Source: JABAYQ01 sp049890095 (GTDB lineage: Bacteria; Bacteroidota; Bacteroidia; Flavobacteriales; UBA7312). Taken from it: 64,000 nt of DNA. This document shows positions 52,217-60,799 of the stretch, one piece after another; the first letter of the stretch is position 1, and every line of letters starts with the position of its first letter. The DNA is taken from assembly GCA_049890095.1 (NCBI GenBank), contig JBMHCD010000008.1, positions 186,001 to 250,000 on the forward strand, in the 5' to 3' direction. The notes beneath the pieces were generated by a model. That model searched no databases and was not told where the DNA came from. It saw only the letters and a list, made by a program, of their open reading frames with translations. A program made the position numbers and the translations under genes.

Positions 52217-52897
52217 ATGATACTACGTTTAATTATCTTTTTGTTTCCTGTTTTTACGTTAAGTCAAAATATTATTGACGAAAATCAAATGAAACAGGGC
52301 GAGTGGATTCAGAAATATCCGAATGGAAATATCAGATATGAAGGAGAATTCATTGATAATGAACCTGTTGGAATGTTCAATTATTATACCGAAAATGGTA
52401 TTTTGAAAGCCAACTTAGAGTACTTTAATGATGGAAAATCATCTTCTGTTAGATTATATTACCCTAATGGAGTTACAAGTGCTACAGGTGTTTATTTAAA
52501 TCAAAAAAAAGATCAACATTGGAAGTATTTTAATACTAACGGTATTCTTATTAAAGAAGAACATTATATAAGTGGAAAGTTAGAGGGAAAAGTAATTACC
52601 TATTATAATGACTCATCGATATTATTAGAATCTAATTACACTAATGGTATTAAAAATGGTTCTTCAATTCAATATTATATGGATGGTAATACAATGGTAG
52701 ATTGTTTTTATTCTAATGGGTTACTACATAATAAATATATTCTATATTATGCTGACGGAGTTAAAGAATATGAAGGAAATTATTTAAAAGACAAAAAAAA
52801 TGGGGTCTGGAAATATTTTAAAGAAGATGGTTCTTTAGATTATGAGATAGAATATATGAATGGAATACAAATGACTACTTTCGATGAAAAAAGATAA
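52217..52897 (+). CDS. Exported MORN-repeat (YwqK-like) protein
   Basis: 226 residues. Signal peptide (cleavage near LSQ-NII), then about eight YwqK/MORN-type repeats of roughly 23 residues with the pattern Y-P/D-N/D-G-x-x-x-x-E-x-x-Y/F-x-N/D-G-x-x-x-G (YPNGNIRYEGEFIDN, YTENGILKANLEYFNDG, YYPNGVTSATGVYLNQK and so on to DYEIEYMNG). Annotation pipelines often call this family an antitoxin, but no toxin is present and the export signal argues for an envelope role. It overlaps mnmA by 14 nt. Confidence 0.88.
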   Translation: MILRLIIFLFPVFTLSQNIIDENQMKQGEWIQKYPNGNIRYEGEFIDNEPVGMFNYYTENGILKANLEYFNDGKSSSVRLYYPNGVTSATGVYLNQKKDQHWKYFNTNGILIKEEHYISGKLEGKVITYYNDSSILLESNYTNGIKNGSSIQYYMDGNTMVDCFYSNGLLHNKYILYYADGVKEYEGNYLKDKKNGVWKYFKEDGSLDYEIEYMNGIQMTTFDEKR

Positions 52898-53972
52898 AGT
52901 ACTTGTTGCAATGAGTGGTGGTATAGATAGTACCGTTACAGCTTTAATGTTACATGAGCAAGGTTATGAAGTTATTGGTATTACAATGAAAACCTGGGAT
53001 TATGCCAATTCTGGAGGTTCAAAAAAAGAAACAGGTTGTTGTAGTTTGGATTCGATAAATGATGCTCGTCAACTAGCTGTTGATTGTGGTTTTCCTCATA
53101 TTATTTTAGATATTAGAGATGAGTTTGGTGATTATATAATAGACAATTTCGTTGATGAATATATAGCTGGACGAACTCCCAATCCTTGTGTTTTGTGTAA
53201 TACCCATATAAAATGGGAAGCACTCTTAAAGCGTGCAGACCAATTAGGATGTAAGTATATCGCAACAGGCCATTATGCACAAGTAAGAGAAGAGAATGGT
53301 CGTTATATAGTTTCAAAAGGTATTGACGAATGGAAAGATCAGTCTTATGTTCTTTGGGGATTGTCTCAAGATTGTTTGAGTAGAACTATTTTTCCAATGG
53401 GAGAGTTTCATAAAGAGGATATAAAACAAATGGCTATTGATAGAGGATATGAGGAGTTAGCAAAAAAGCCAGAGAGTTATGAAATTTGTTTTATACCTGA
53501 TAATGATTACAGAGGGTTTTTAAAGAGAAGGGTTGAAGGGTTAGAAAATAAAGTTAAAGGAGGTAATTTTATTAATTCTAAAGGAGAAATTTTAGGGGTT
53601 CACGATGGTTATCCATTTTATACAATAGGTCAAAGAAAACTTGGTGTTTCTTTTGGTGATGATGCATCTTATGTTTTAGAAATAAAGCCAGAAACTAATG
53701 AAGTTGTAATTGGTTCAAAAGAAGAATTAAAAAAGCAACAAATGCTAGTTAAAGGCTTAAACTTTGTTAAATATGAAAGTATACCAGATGGTTTTCAAGC
53801 ATTAACAAAGGTTCGCTACAAACATAAAGGAGAAAGTTCTCAACTAACACTTAAAAATAATCAGATTGAAGTTTTATTTCATAAACAAGTTCAAGGAATT
53901 GCACCAGGTCAATCTGCTGTTTTTTATGAAGGAAACGACTTGATAGGAGGTGGTTTCATAGCAAAACAATGA
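52884..53972 (+). CDS. mnmA: tRNA-specific 2-thiouridylase
   Basis: 362 residues. Thiolates U34 of tRNA-Lys, -Glu and -Gln. PP-loop SGGIDS (11-16), catalytic pair Cys102 (NPCVLCN) and Cys202 (SYEICFIP), plus HYAQVR and YTIGQRKLGVS in the central domain. Sulfur would come from a cysteine desulfurase such as that at 12509. The stop overlaps the subtilase ATG by four nt. Confidence 0.96.
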   Translation: MKKDKVLVAMSGGIDSTVTALMLHEQGYEVIGITMKTWDYANSGGSKKETGCCSLDSINDARQLAVDCGFPHIILDIRDEFGDYIIDNFVDEYIAGRTPNPCVLCNTHIKWEALLKRADQLGCKYIATGHYAQVREENGRYIVSKGIDEWKDQSYVLWGLSQDCLSRTIFPMGEFHKEDIKQMAIDRGYEELAKKPESYEICFIPDNDYRGFLKRRVEGLENKVKGGNFINSKGEILGVHDGYPFYTIGQRKLGVSFGDDASYVLEIKPETNEVVIGSKEELKKQQMLVKGLNFVKYESIPDGFQALTKVRYKHKGESSQLTLKNNQIEVLFHKQVQGIAPGQSAVFYEGNDLIGGGFIAKQ

Positions 53973-55558
53973 GAGTATTATTTTTTTTGTTTTTTTCTTG
54001 TACAATTTTTGCACAAGACACACTTAATTATAGATATTTCATCTATTTTGAGGATAAAGGATCTTACCAAACGTCAGATTTTTTACCCACAGATTTATTG
54101 TCAAATCAATCAATTTTAAGAAGAGAAAAACAAAATATTACTTTAGATTATGATGATTTGCCTGTATTTCAAAACTATATTGATACATTAGAGAATAGGG
54201 GATTTAATATCATTTTTAAAAGCAAGTGGTTTAATGGAGTTTTGTGTTGGTCGAATCAAAATGATGTTTCATCAATTATGAATTTAGATTTTGTTACATC
54301 TTTGGATTCATTTGGAGTTTTTACTAATGATCTAACACTCAGAAAAACTCAAAAACATGAAGAAATTTCTGATACTTATGGCACTTCATTTAATCAAATA
54401 GAAATGCTTCAAGGGCATGTATTACATCAAGAAGGGTTTAAAGGTCATAATATAAATATAGCAGTATTAGATGCTGGATTCCGAAATGCAAATGAATTAG
54501 ATGGTCTGCAACATTTATTTTCAAATAATAAAGTGAAATTAACATGGGATTTTGTGGATAATGAGTATTCTGTATATGATGATAACTATCACGGCATGTC
54601 TGTTCTGTCAACTATGGCTACAAATATCGAAAACGAATTTATAGGAACTGCGCCAAATGCGAACTACTGGTTGTTTAGAACTGAAGATTCACAATCTGAA
54701 AATTTAATTGAAGAATATTATTGGTTGATAGCTGCTGAGACTTGTGATAGTTTAGGTATTGATATCATTAATTCATCATTATCCTACACACGATTTGATT
54801 TAGATTATCAAAATCATTCGTATTCTGACTTAGATGGTAAAACTACACCAATTACTAGAGCTGCTACTATAGCAGCAAGAAAAGGTATGATAGTATGTTC
54901 GTCAGCAGGAAATTATGGTAACAATTCTTGGAAATACATTGGTGCTCCAGCAGATGCAGATAGTATACTTACTGTAGGTTCGGTAGATCAAAATAGAATA
55001 ATATCAAACTTTAGTTCTTTAGGACCTACTTCAGATGGTAGATTAAAGCCAACTATTAGTGCACAAGGAGGGAATACGACAGTTTTAAATGCAAATAATT
55101 CAATAAATACAAGTAATGGAACTTCTTTTTCATCTCCATTAATTGCAGGAATGACAGCTTGTTTATGGCAAGCTAATTATAATAAAAGTGCTCAAGAAAT
55201 TATAAATGCAATTATTTCTAGTTCACATTTAGTAAATAATCCAAACAACAGTTATGGAAATGGTATTCCTAACTTTTTTTTAGCTAATGAACTATTGCAA
55301 TTTAGTCAAGTAGATACCTTATCTTTAAAAATCTATCCAAATCCAATTATAGATAAATCGTTTTATTTTATAACTGGAAGTAATGAAGCTAGTTTTCAAA
55401 TACATGATATAAATGGGAAATTAATTTATAATGAGCTTCTTTCTGGAAAATCGAAAATTAATTTTAAGAAAATATCAGCTCTTACCTATGGAACGTATAT
55501 TTTTTCTTTGATTTCAGAAACACAAAAAATTAGTCAAAAAGTTGTGGTAATTAATTAG
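53969..55558 (+). CDS. T9SS-exported subtilisin-like serine protease
   Basis: 529 residues. Signal peptide (MRVLFFLFFSCTIFAQ), an inhibitor-like N-terminal region (about 20-125), and an S8 catalytic domain with Asp168 (AVLDAGF), His208 (NYHGMSVL), oxyanion Asn315 (SSAGNYG) and Ser386 (GTSFSSPLIAG). A C-terminal type A T9SS sorting domain follows from about 445 (LKIYPNPIIDKSF to ISQKVVVIN). All three catalytic residues are present, so it should be active at the surface or outside the cell. The 3' end overlaps the convergent gene by eight nt. Confidence 0.93.
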   Translation: MRVLFFLFFSCTIFAQDTLNYRYFIYFEDKGSYQTSDFLPTDLLSNQSILRREKQNITLDYDDLPVFQNYIDTLENRGFNIIFKSKWFNGVLCWSNQNDVSSIMNLDFVTSLDSFGVFTNDLTLRKTQKHEEISDTYGTSFNQIEMLQGHVLHQEGFKGHNINIAVLDAGFRNANELDGLQHLFSNNKVKLTWDFVDNEYSVYDDNYHGMSVLSTMATNIENEFIGTAPNANYWLFRTEDSQSENLIEEYYWLIAAETCDSLGIDIINSSLSYTRFDLDYQNHSYSDLDGKTTPITRAATIAARKGMIVCSSAGNYGNNSWKYIGAPADADSILTVGSVDQNRIISNFSSLGPTSDGRLKPTISAQGGNTTVLNANNSINTSNGTSFSSPLIAGMTACLWQANYNKSAQEIINAIISSSHLVNNPNNSYGNGIPNFFLANELLQFSQVDTLSLKIYPNPIIDKSFYFITGSNEASFQIHDINGKLIYNELLSGKSKINFKKISALTYGTYIFSLISETQKISQKVVVIN

Positions 55559-56114
55559 CTGATATGGCAGCTAAAATTTTTTTTCCTCTAGATTTATAGC
55601 CACAACTTTTTCTGTGCATGTTTTCTTTTAAAATATAAGATAATTCGTTGTGTATCCATTTTTCCTCTTTTCCAAAAATGTACAAAACGTTCATAGAGTA
55701 TGCTTCGACAGCTACTTTTTCGTTTGAAAGCATCCAATCAAAGCAACATGAAATAATTTCTTTTTTATGTTTTTTGGATAAAATTTGATAAAAAATGCCC
55801 TTTTTTTGGTAATTTTTGGCTAAAATTTCGCAAATTTTGGCAAAAGGCCTTTTTGAACTGTCGAATTTTAAATTAGCAATTTTAGAAGTTATTTGATTTA
55901 TATATGGGATGATGTGATGAACAGAGTCTTTAACAACAAATTCTAAAATCCATGCTGCTTTAATAGACAGTTTATTGTCATATTCAAAAGATAAATTAAT
56001 TAAAATTGGAATAATTGTTTTGTCGTTGAGTGCTAAATCACAGAGTTGTTGTCTGTATATTCTAGCAGCATTTTTCATGTTTGATAATTCATAAATAAGA
56101 TCTTCACGATTCAT
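55551..56114 (-). CDS. Helical-repeat (HEAT-like) protein
   Basis: 187 residues, all-helical, lysine-rich and without export signal. Helical hairpins such as SIKAAWILEFVVKDSVHHIIPYI (about 50-73) and VAVEAYSMNVLYIFGKEEKW (about 133-152) resemble HEAT/ARM repeats (A-A/W-x-L-E, A-x-x-x-L). In related Flavobacteriia similar proteins have been labelled adenylosuccinate lyase, but no lyase signature is visible here. Function unknown. Starts directly before the FAH gene stop (no gap). Confidence 0.72.
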   Translation of the reverse strand: MNREDLIYELSNMKNAARIYRQQLCDLALNDKTIIPILINLSFEYDNKLSIKAAWILEFVVKDSVHHIIPYINQITSKIANLKFDSSKRPFAKICEILAKNYQKKGIFYQILSKKHKKEIISCCFDWMLSNEKVAVEAYSMNVLYIFGKEEKWIHNELSYILKENMHRKSCGYKSRGKKILAAISAN

Positions 56115-56726
56115 TTACTTTACATTTAATTCAAACATTTTTTCATTTTCTAGAAAGCCTTTTAATTTATCTCCTTTATTTACTTTAGAAACTCCAGCAG
56201 GAGTTCCTGTGAAAATTAAATCACCAATTTTTAAAGTGTAAAATTTTGAAATGTAGGAAATTAGATAGTCAAAATTAAAAATCATGTTCTTAGAATTGCC
56301 TTTTTGAACAATATTATCATTTTTTGTTAAATGAAATTCGATATTATTTAATTCAAGCTTTTGCTTTGAGGTAAATTGTCTACTAACAAATGCAGATCCA
56401 TCGAATCCTTTTGATTTTTCCCAAGGAAGACCGTTTTCTTTTAGTTTCTGCTGTAAGTCTCTAGCAGTAAAATCAATACCTAATCCAATTTGGTCATAAT
56501 ATTTATGTGCAAACTGTTCTTGAATATGTTTTCCAACTTTATTTATTTTAAGAACTAATTCTATTTCATGATGAACATTATTGCTGAATTCAGGAATAAA
56601 AAAGGGATGTCCTTTTGGATTTATTGCTGTATCGGGCTTTAAGAAAATTACTGGCTCTTTTGGTATTTTATTTCCCAATTCAATTGCATGTTCGTTATAA
56701 TTTCTACCAATACAAATAATTTTCAT
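56115..56726 (-). CDS. Fumarylacetoacetate hydrolase-family protein
   Basis: 203 residues, the short FAH fold. Motifs: IGRNYNEHAIELG, PVIFLKPDTAINP, HHEIELVLKI (metal-binding H-E-x-E pattern), GIDFTARDLQQ and IFTGTPAGVSKVNKGD. This family includes oxaloacetate decarboxylase/acylpyruvase FAHD1-like enzymes; the exact substrate is not determinable. Overlaps the SdpI gene by 4 nt. Confidence 0.92.
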   Translation of the reverse strand: MKIICIGRNYNEHAIELGNKIPKEPVIFLKPDTAINPKGHPFFIPEFSNNVHHEIELVLKINKVGKHIQEQFAHKYYDQIGLGIDFTARDLQQKLKENGLPWEKSKGFDGSAFVSRQFTSKQKLELNNIEFHLTKNDNIVQKGNSKNMIFNFDYLISYISKFYTLKIGDLIFTGTPAGVSKVNKGDKLKGFLENEKMFELNVK

Positions 56727-57076
56727 ATTCTATTTCCGTCTTTATCAAAGATATTTTTTAATTGATTTTCAACTTTAATTACACCAATTACAAGAGATGC
56801 AACTAAAAAGATAGTGCTGTAAAGAATTAATTTTTCATTATTGAAACCAAGAATTATACCTGTAATCTGTATGATGCATGTATATGTAGAAGACCAAAAC
56901 ATGGATTTTGTACTTCTTTTATTTGCTTCATTCCATGTATCTTGATTTTTCATCGACATATTAGTTCGATGGCCATATAAAGCATTAATATTTTTTGGTG
57001 GAAAATAATAATAAATAATACTGAACAGAAGTAATAATGGACCTATAAGTAAATGTAAGAACATTTCATTTTCCAT
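56723..57076 (-). CDS. SdpI-family membrane protein
   Basis: 117 residues with three TM helices. The SdpI/YhfL-like hallmark YGHRTNMSMKNQDTWNEAN lies near residues 35-53. SdpI confers immunity to the Sdp toxin in Bacillus, but short SdpI homologues are widespread and their role in Bacteroidota is unknown; no sdpC-like gene is present here. Overlaps the FAH gene (ATGA) and follows the exonuclease stop by one nt. Confidence 0.88.
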   Translation of the reverse strand: MENEMFLHLLIGPLLLLFSIIYYYFPPKNINALYGHRTNMSMKNQDTWNEANKRSTKSMFWSSTYTCIIQITGIILGFNNEKLILYSTIFLVASLVIGVIKVENQLKNIFDKDGNRI

Positions 57077-57077
57077 T

Positions 57078-57848
57078 TCAGTGGTTAAATTTATTTTTTA
57101 GTAAAATTTCTTTAAGAATTTTTTTGGTATATAATGGAAAGTCTGCTTGTTGTATCCATGAAAAATAACCTGGATTAGTTTCTAAGATGCTTAAAACAGT
57201 TTTGCCTTTATATTTTCCAAATGAAAAACACTCTTCATCTTTATCATTTAAAATAATAAAACCCGCCATATCAACAGTATTTCCTCTTTTTGAAAAATCA
57301 GAAAGGAAATTTATATCATTTTCGAGTTCATCATATTTTTCTATTTGTGCCTCTAGTATTTCATAAGTAGCAAGTGTATCTGCTTCAGCACTATGAGCAT
57401 TTTCTAAGTTTTTATGACAATAAAATTTATATGCAGCTGAAAGTGTTCTTTTTTCCATTTTGTGAAAAATATTTTGAACATCAACCGCTAAATGTTTTTT
57501 AAAATTAAAATCGATATCTACTCTTAAAAATTCTTCTGCTAATAATGGAATGTCAAATTTATTTGAATTGTAACCGGCTAAGTCGCAGCCTTCCATTATA
57601 TCTTTTATTTCTGGAGCAATTTCTTTAAAAGTTGGTTCATTTTTTACTTTTTCGTTGGTAATACCATGAACAGCAGTTGTTTCGGCAGGGATTGGAATAG
57701 TAGGGTTTACTAACCAAGTTTTACCTTCCTTGTTTCCGTTAGGAAAAACTTTGAAAATGGAAATTTCAACTATCCTGTCTTTTGCAACTTGAACTCCAGT
57801 TGTCTCTAAATCAAAAAATACAATTGGTCTAACTAGCTTTAAGTTCAT
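57078..57848 (-). CDS. DEDDh 3'-5' exonuclease (DNA polymerase III epsilon-like)
   Basis: 256 residues. ExoI motif FFDLETTG (Asp13, Glu15), ExoII region AGYNSNKFDIPLL and ExoIII-epsilon HSAEADTLATYEIL (the His and Asp). After the nuclease domain (about 5-165) a short C-terminal part with FSFGKYKGKTVLSILETNPGYFSW occurs, the Exo-X/DUF3820-type tail. This makes a general DNA/RNA exonuclease likely. Five nt downstream of the E2 gene. Confidence 0.92.
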   Translation of the reverse strand: MNLKLVRPIVFFDLETTGVQVAKDRIVEISIFKVFPNGNKEGKTWLVNPTIPIPAETTAVHGITNEKVKNEPTFKEIAPEIKDIMEGCDLAGYNSNKFDIPLLAEEFLRVDIDFNFKKHLAVDVQNIFHKMEKRTLSAAYKFYCHKNLENAHSAEADTLATYEILEAQIEKYDELENDINFLSDFSKRGNTVDMAGFIILNDKDEECFSFGKYKGKTVLSILETNPGYFSWIQQADFPLYTKKILKEILLKNKFNH

Positions 57849-57853
57849 TGTGA

Positions 57854-59164
57854 TTAAATTTGTGTGTTGGTGTCAAACTGCTCTAAATAATCAGCTACTT
57901 TTCTCAAAAAACTTCCTCCTAATGCTCCATCAACTACTCTGTGATCGTAGGAAAGAGACAAAAACATCATCTGACGAATACCAATCATATCTCCATCTTC
58001 GGTTTCAATTACAGCAGGTTTTTTTTTGATAGAACCAACAGCCAAAATTGCAACTTGAGGTTGATTGATGATAGGAGTACCCATTAAGTTTCCAAAAGAA
58101 CCAACATTGGTTAGAGTAAAAGTTCCTCCTTGAATGTCGTCAGGTCCAAGTTGACTTGCTCTAGCTCTTTTTGCAAGGTCGTTTACTTTTTTAGTGATTC
58201 CCATTAGGTTCATTTGATCAGCATTTTTAACAACTGGTACAATTAAGTTTCCTGAAGGTAAAGCAGCAGCCATTCCAATATTAATATCTTTGTGTTTGAT
58301 AATTTTCGTGCCATCAACCGAAACATTAATCATGGGAAAATCTTTAATTGCTTTAGAAACGGCCTCAATGAAAATAGGAGTAAATGTTATGTTTTCTCCT
58401 TCTCTGGCTTTAAATGACTCTTTGATCTTATTTCTCCAATTCACAATTCCTGTTACATCTGCTTCAACAAAGGATGTAACATGAGGGGATGTTTGTTTAG
58501 ACATCACCATGTGATCAGCAATTAATTTTCTCATTCGGTCCATTTCAATGATTTCATTATTGCCATTCATTGATAATTTAGGACTTTCAATTGTTGTATT
58601 TACTTTTTTCTCTGTAGAGACTGTTTCCTGGGAAGGAACATTTGTTTTTTGTTTTCCTTTATTTTTAATGTATTCAAGCAGATCATTTTTTGTTAATCTA
58701 TTGTTTTTTCCGCTTCCTGTAATATTGTCTAGCTCTGAAATAGATATATTTTCTTCAGCTGCAATTGATTTTACTAATGGAGAGTAGAAACGATCACTTG
58801 ATGATGTGTCAATTGAAATACTTTCTTTAATTTCTAGTATCTCTTCTTCAATTTTTTCTGCTGTTACAGTCGAAGATTGATCTATATTACTTAGATTATT
58901 TAAATCATTATCGTCAGAGTCGCCTTTAGTTTCAATAATGGCAAAAGCTTCGCCAACTTTTACTAAGGCATCTACATCAAATAATATTTCTACAAGTTTT
59001 CCCTCTTCAGTTGATGGAACTTCGGAGTCTACTTTGTCAGTTGCTATTTCTATAATTGTTTCATCTAATTCAATAAAATCTCCAACTTTTTTATGCCAAC
59101 TGATGATGGTTGCCTCAGCAACACTTTCACCCATTTTAGGCATAATTAATTCAACTTTAGCCAT
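57854..59164 (-). CDS. 2-oxo acid dehydrogenase E2 (dihydrolipoyl acyltransferase)
   Basis: 436 residues: one lipoyl domain (about 1-78, Lys44 in EIATDKVDSEVPS), an acid-rich linker (about 80-125), a peripheral-subunit-binding domain (about 126-170, YSPLVKSIAAEENISISE), a second linker and the acyltransferase core with SYDHRVVDGALGG (His408, Asp412). Such proteins serve branched-chain 2-oxo acid or oxoglutarate dehydrogenase; E1 and E3 genes are not in the window, so the substrate is not fixed. A weak -7-like AAAATTTG lies 11 nt upstream (59175-59182). Confidence 0.94.
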   Translation of the reverse strand: MAKVELIMPKMGESVAEATIISWHKKVGDFIELDETIIEIATDKVDSEVPSTEEGKLVEILFDVDALVKVGEAFAIIETKGDSDDNDLNNLSNIDQSSTVTAEKIEEEILEIKESISIDTSSSDRFYSPLVKSIAAEENISISELDNITGSGKNNRLTKNDLLEYIKNKGKQKTNVPSQETVSTEKKVNTTIESPKLSMNGNNEIIEMDRMRKLIADHMVMSKQTSPHVTSFVEADVTGIVNWRNKIKESFKAREGENITFTPIFIEAVSKAIKDFPMINVSVDGTKIIKHKDINIGMAAALPSGNLIVPVVKNADQMNLMGITKKVNDLAKRARASQLGPDDIQGGTFTLTNVGSFGNLMGTPIINQPQVAILAVGSIKKKPAVIETEDGDMIGIRQMMFLSLSYDHRVVDGALGGSFLRKVADYLEQFDTNTQI

Positions 59165-59218
59165 AGTTTTTTTACAAATTTTTCGATCTGCTAAATTAAA
59201 AAAATATACGAAGTGGGC

Positions 59219-60076
59219 TTATTTTTTTTTGACAAGTCTAACAAAGAATAATTTTATAATATGAGCAAAAATTAAAATATTGATAGCTAGATTATATAAG
59301 AGGTAATTTTTAAAATGTTTTTTTGAAAAAATCTTCATGGCTCCATAAAACACATATATATAATTATAGTCTAGCTTATTTGTGCTTTCTCCTTTATAAT
59401 GTAAAATTTTAACTTCTCCAAGATAATAGTTGTTATATCCCTCTTTTTGAATTCTATAGGATAAATCTATATCCTCACCATACATAAAAAATTGTTCGTC
59501 CAAATAACCAACTTTATCCAAAATAGCTTTTTCGATAAACATAAATGCTCCTGCTAAAGTATCAACAATATGATTTTTATCTTTATTGAGATGACTAAGA
59601 TAATACTTGTTAAATTTTGGAGATTTATTGAATATTCTACTTAAGCCAACTAGTCTATAAAAAGAGACAATTGGACTTGGAAATGAACGTTTTGATTCTG
59701 GTAAAAAGCGGTCTTCTTTATTTACCATTTTTACTCCTATTGCACCACAATTTTTAGTTTTATTTACAAATTTTAAACAATAATCAAGAACATTTGGATA
59801 TACAATAGTATCAGGGTTTAGGATAAGTATATATTTACCTTTGGCTAAATTAATTGCTTGGTTGTTCGCTTTGGAGAAGCCAATATTTTTATTGTTTTTA
59901 ATTAAAATTACATCCTTAAAATCATTGGAAACCATCTGACAAGATTCATCACTAGAGTTGTTGTCAACTACAAAAATTTCTGCATCTATATTTTGGGTTG
60001 CTAATTGTAAAGAAACTAAACAGTCTCTTAATAAATCTTTAACATTATAATTGACTATTACTATTGATAGTGTCAT
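59219..60076 (-). CDS. Family 2 glycosyltransferase
   Basis: 285 residues. GT-A motifs: SIVIVNYNVKDLLRDCL, VVDNNSSDESCQMV, ILNPDTIVYP as the DxD-type site (about 93-102) and MYGEDIDLSYRIQKEGY (about 205-221); a hydrophobic C-terminal segment probably anchors it to the membrane (about 255-280). Similar to the enzyme at 13615 but clearly a separate gene. Donor and acceptor unknown. The promoter motif ends 4 nt before the ATG. Confidence 0.92.
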   Translation of the reverse strand: MTLSIVIVNYNVKDLLRDCLVSLQLATQNIDAEIFVVDNNSSDESCQMVSNDFKDVILIKNNKNIGFSKANNQAINLAKGKYILILNPDTIVYPNVLDYCLKFVNKTKNCGAIGVKMVNKEDRFLPESKRSFPSPIVSFYRLVGLSRIFNKSPKFNKYYLSHLNKDKNHIVDTLAGAFMFIEKAILDKVGYLDEQFFMYGEDIDLSYRIQKEGYNNYYLGEVKILHYKGESTNKLDYNYIYVFYGAMKIFSKKHFKNYLLYNLAINILIFAHIIKLFFVRLVKKK

Positions 60077-60080
60077 AAAA

Positions 60081-60088
60081 CAAATATA
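60081..60088 (-). promoter_or_regulatory. -7 promoter element for the GT2 gene
   Basis: TATATTTG on the minus strand, ending 4 nt before the ATG at 60076. Confidence 0.55.
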
Positions 60089-60167
60089 CTCTTATTAGTG
60101 AATTTTTTATTAATAACAGTGTCAATAACTTGAAGTTTAAAATGCATATATAGAATGAATTTACTTT

Positions 60168-60175
60168 TAAATTTG
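60168..60175 (+). promoter_or_regulatory. -7 promoter element for recR
   Basis: TAAATTTG ends 4 nt before the recR ATG at 60180. Confidence 0.55.
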
Positions 60176-60179
60176 TATT

Positions 60180-60797
60180 ATGGAATTTTCATCAAAGTTA
60201 ATCAATGATTCTGTCGAACAGTTTTCAAAATTACCAGGTATTGGTAAAAAATCTGCATTACGTCTTACATTACATTTACTTAAACTTGATAAGGAGGTTG
60301 TTGATGATTTTGGAAACGCATTTATAAACTTGAGACAAAATATTAGTTATTGTAAGGAGTGTCACAATATAAGTGATGTTGAGATATGTGATATTTGCTC
60401 AAATCAAGAAAGAGATAATTCGATTATTTGTGTTGTTGAAGATATAAGGGATGTAATGGCTATTGAAAATACAATGCAATTCAAAGGAAAATATCATGTA
60501 TTAGGCGGAATTATTTCTCCAATGGATGGTATTGGACCCTCGGATTTGAACATTGATAGTTTGGTTAGCAAAATATCTAAAGGAGGTATTAATGAGGTAA
60601 TAATGGCATTATCCACTACAATGGAAGGAGATACAACTAATTTTTATATTTTTCGAAAATTAAGCGATTTAAAGGTGAAAATTTCAGTCATTGCAAGAGG
60701 AATTTCAATAGGAGATGAATTAGAATACGCAGACGAAGTAACTCTTGGAAGGTCGATTGTAAATCGAACACCTTATGAAAATAGTTTATCCTCTTAA
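60180..60797 (+). CDS. recR: Recombination mediator protein RecR
   Basis: 205 residues. Helix-hairpin-helix (KLPGIGKKSALRL, about 17-29), zinc finger Cys58, Cys61, Cys70, Cys73, Toprim domain (ICVVEDIRDVMAIE) and the C-terminal GISIGDELEYADEVTLGRSI. Acts with RecF and RecO to load RecA at gaps. The symporter gene follows 2 nt downstream. Confidence 0.97.
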   Translation: MEFSSKLINDSVEQFSKLPGIGKKSALRLTLHLLKLDKEVVDDFGNAFINLRQNISYCKECHNISDVEICDICSNQERDNSIICVVEDIRDVMAIENTMQFKGKYHVLGGIISPMDGIGPSDLNIDSLVSKISKGGINEVIMALSTTMEGDTTNFYIFRKLSDLKVKISVIARGISIGDELEYADEVTLGRSIVNRTPYENSLSS

Positions 60798-60799
60798 CT

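Noticed and set aside
52217..52897. Antitoxin of a toxin-antitoxin pair
   Set aside because: The YwqK/MORN family is often labelled antitoxin, but there is a signal peptide, no adjacent toxin gene, and the gene is coupled to mnmA.
56723..57076. Immunity gene of an Sdp-like toxin system
   Set aside because: The SdpI motif is present, but no toxin or maturation gene lies nearby and SdpI homologues are common in housekeeping contexts.
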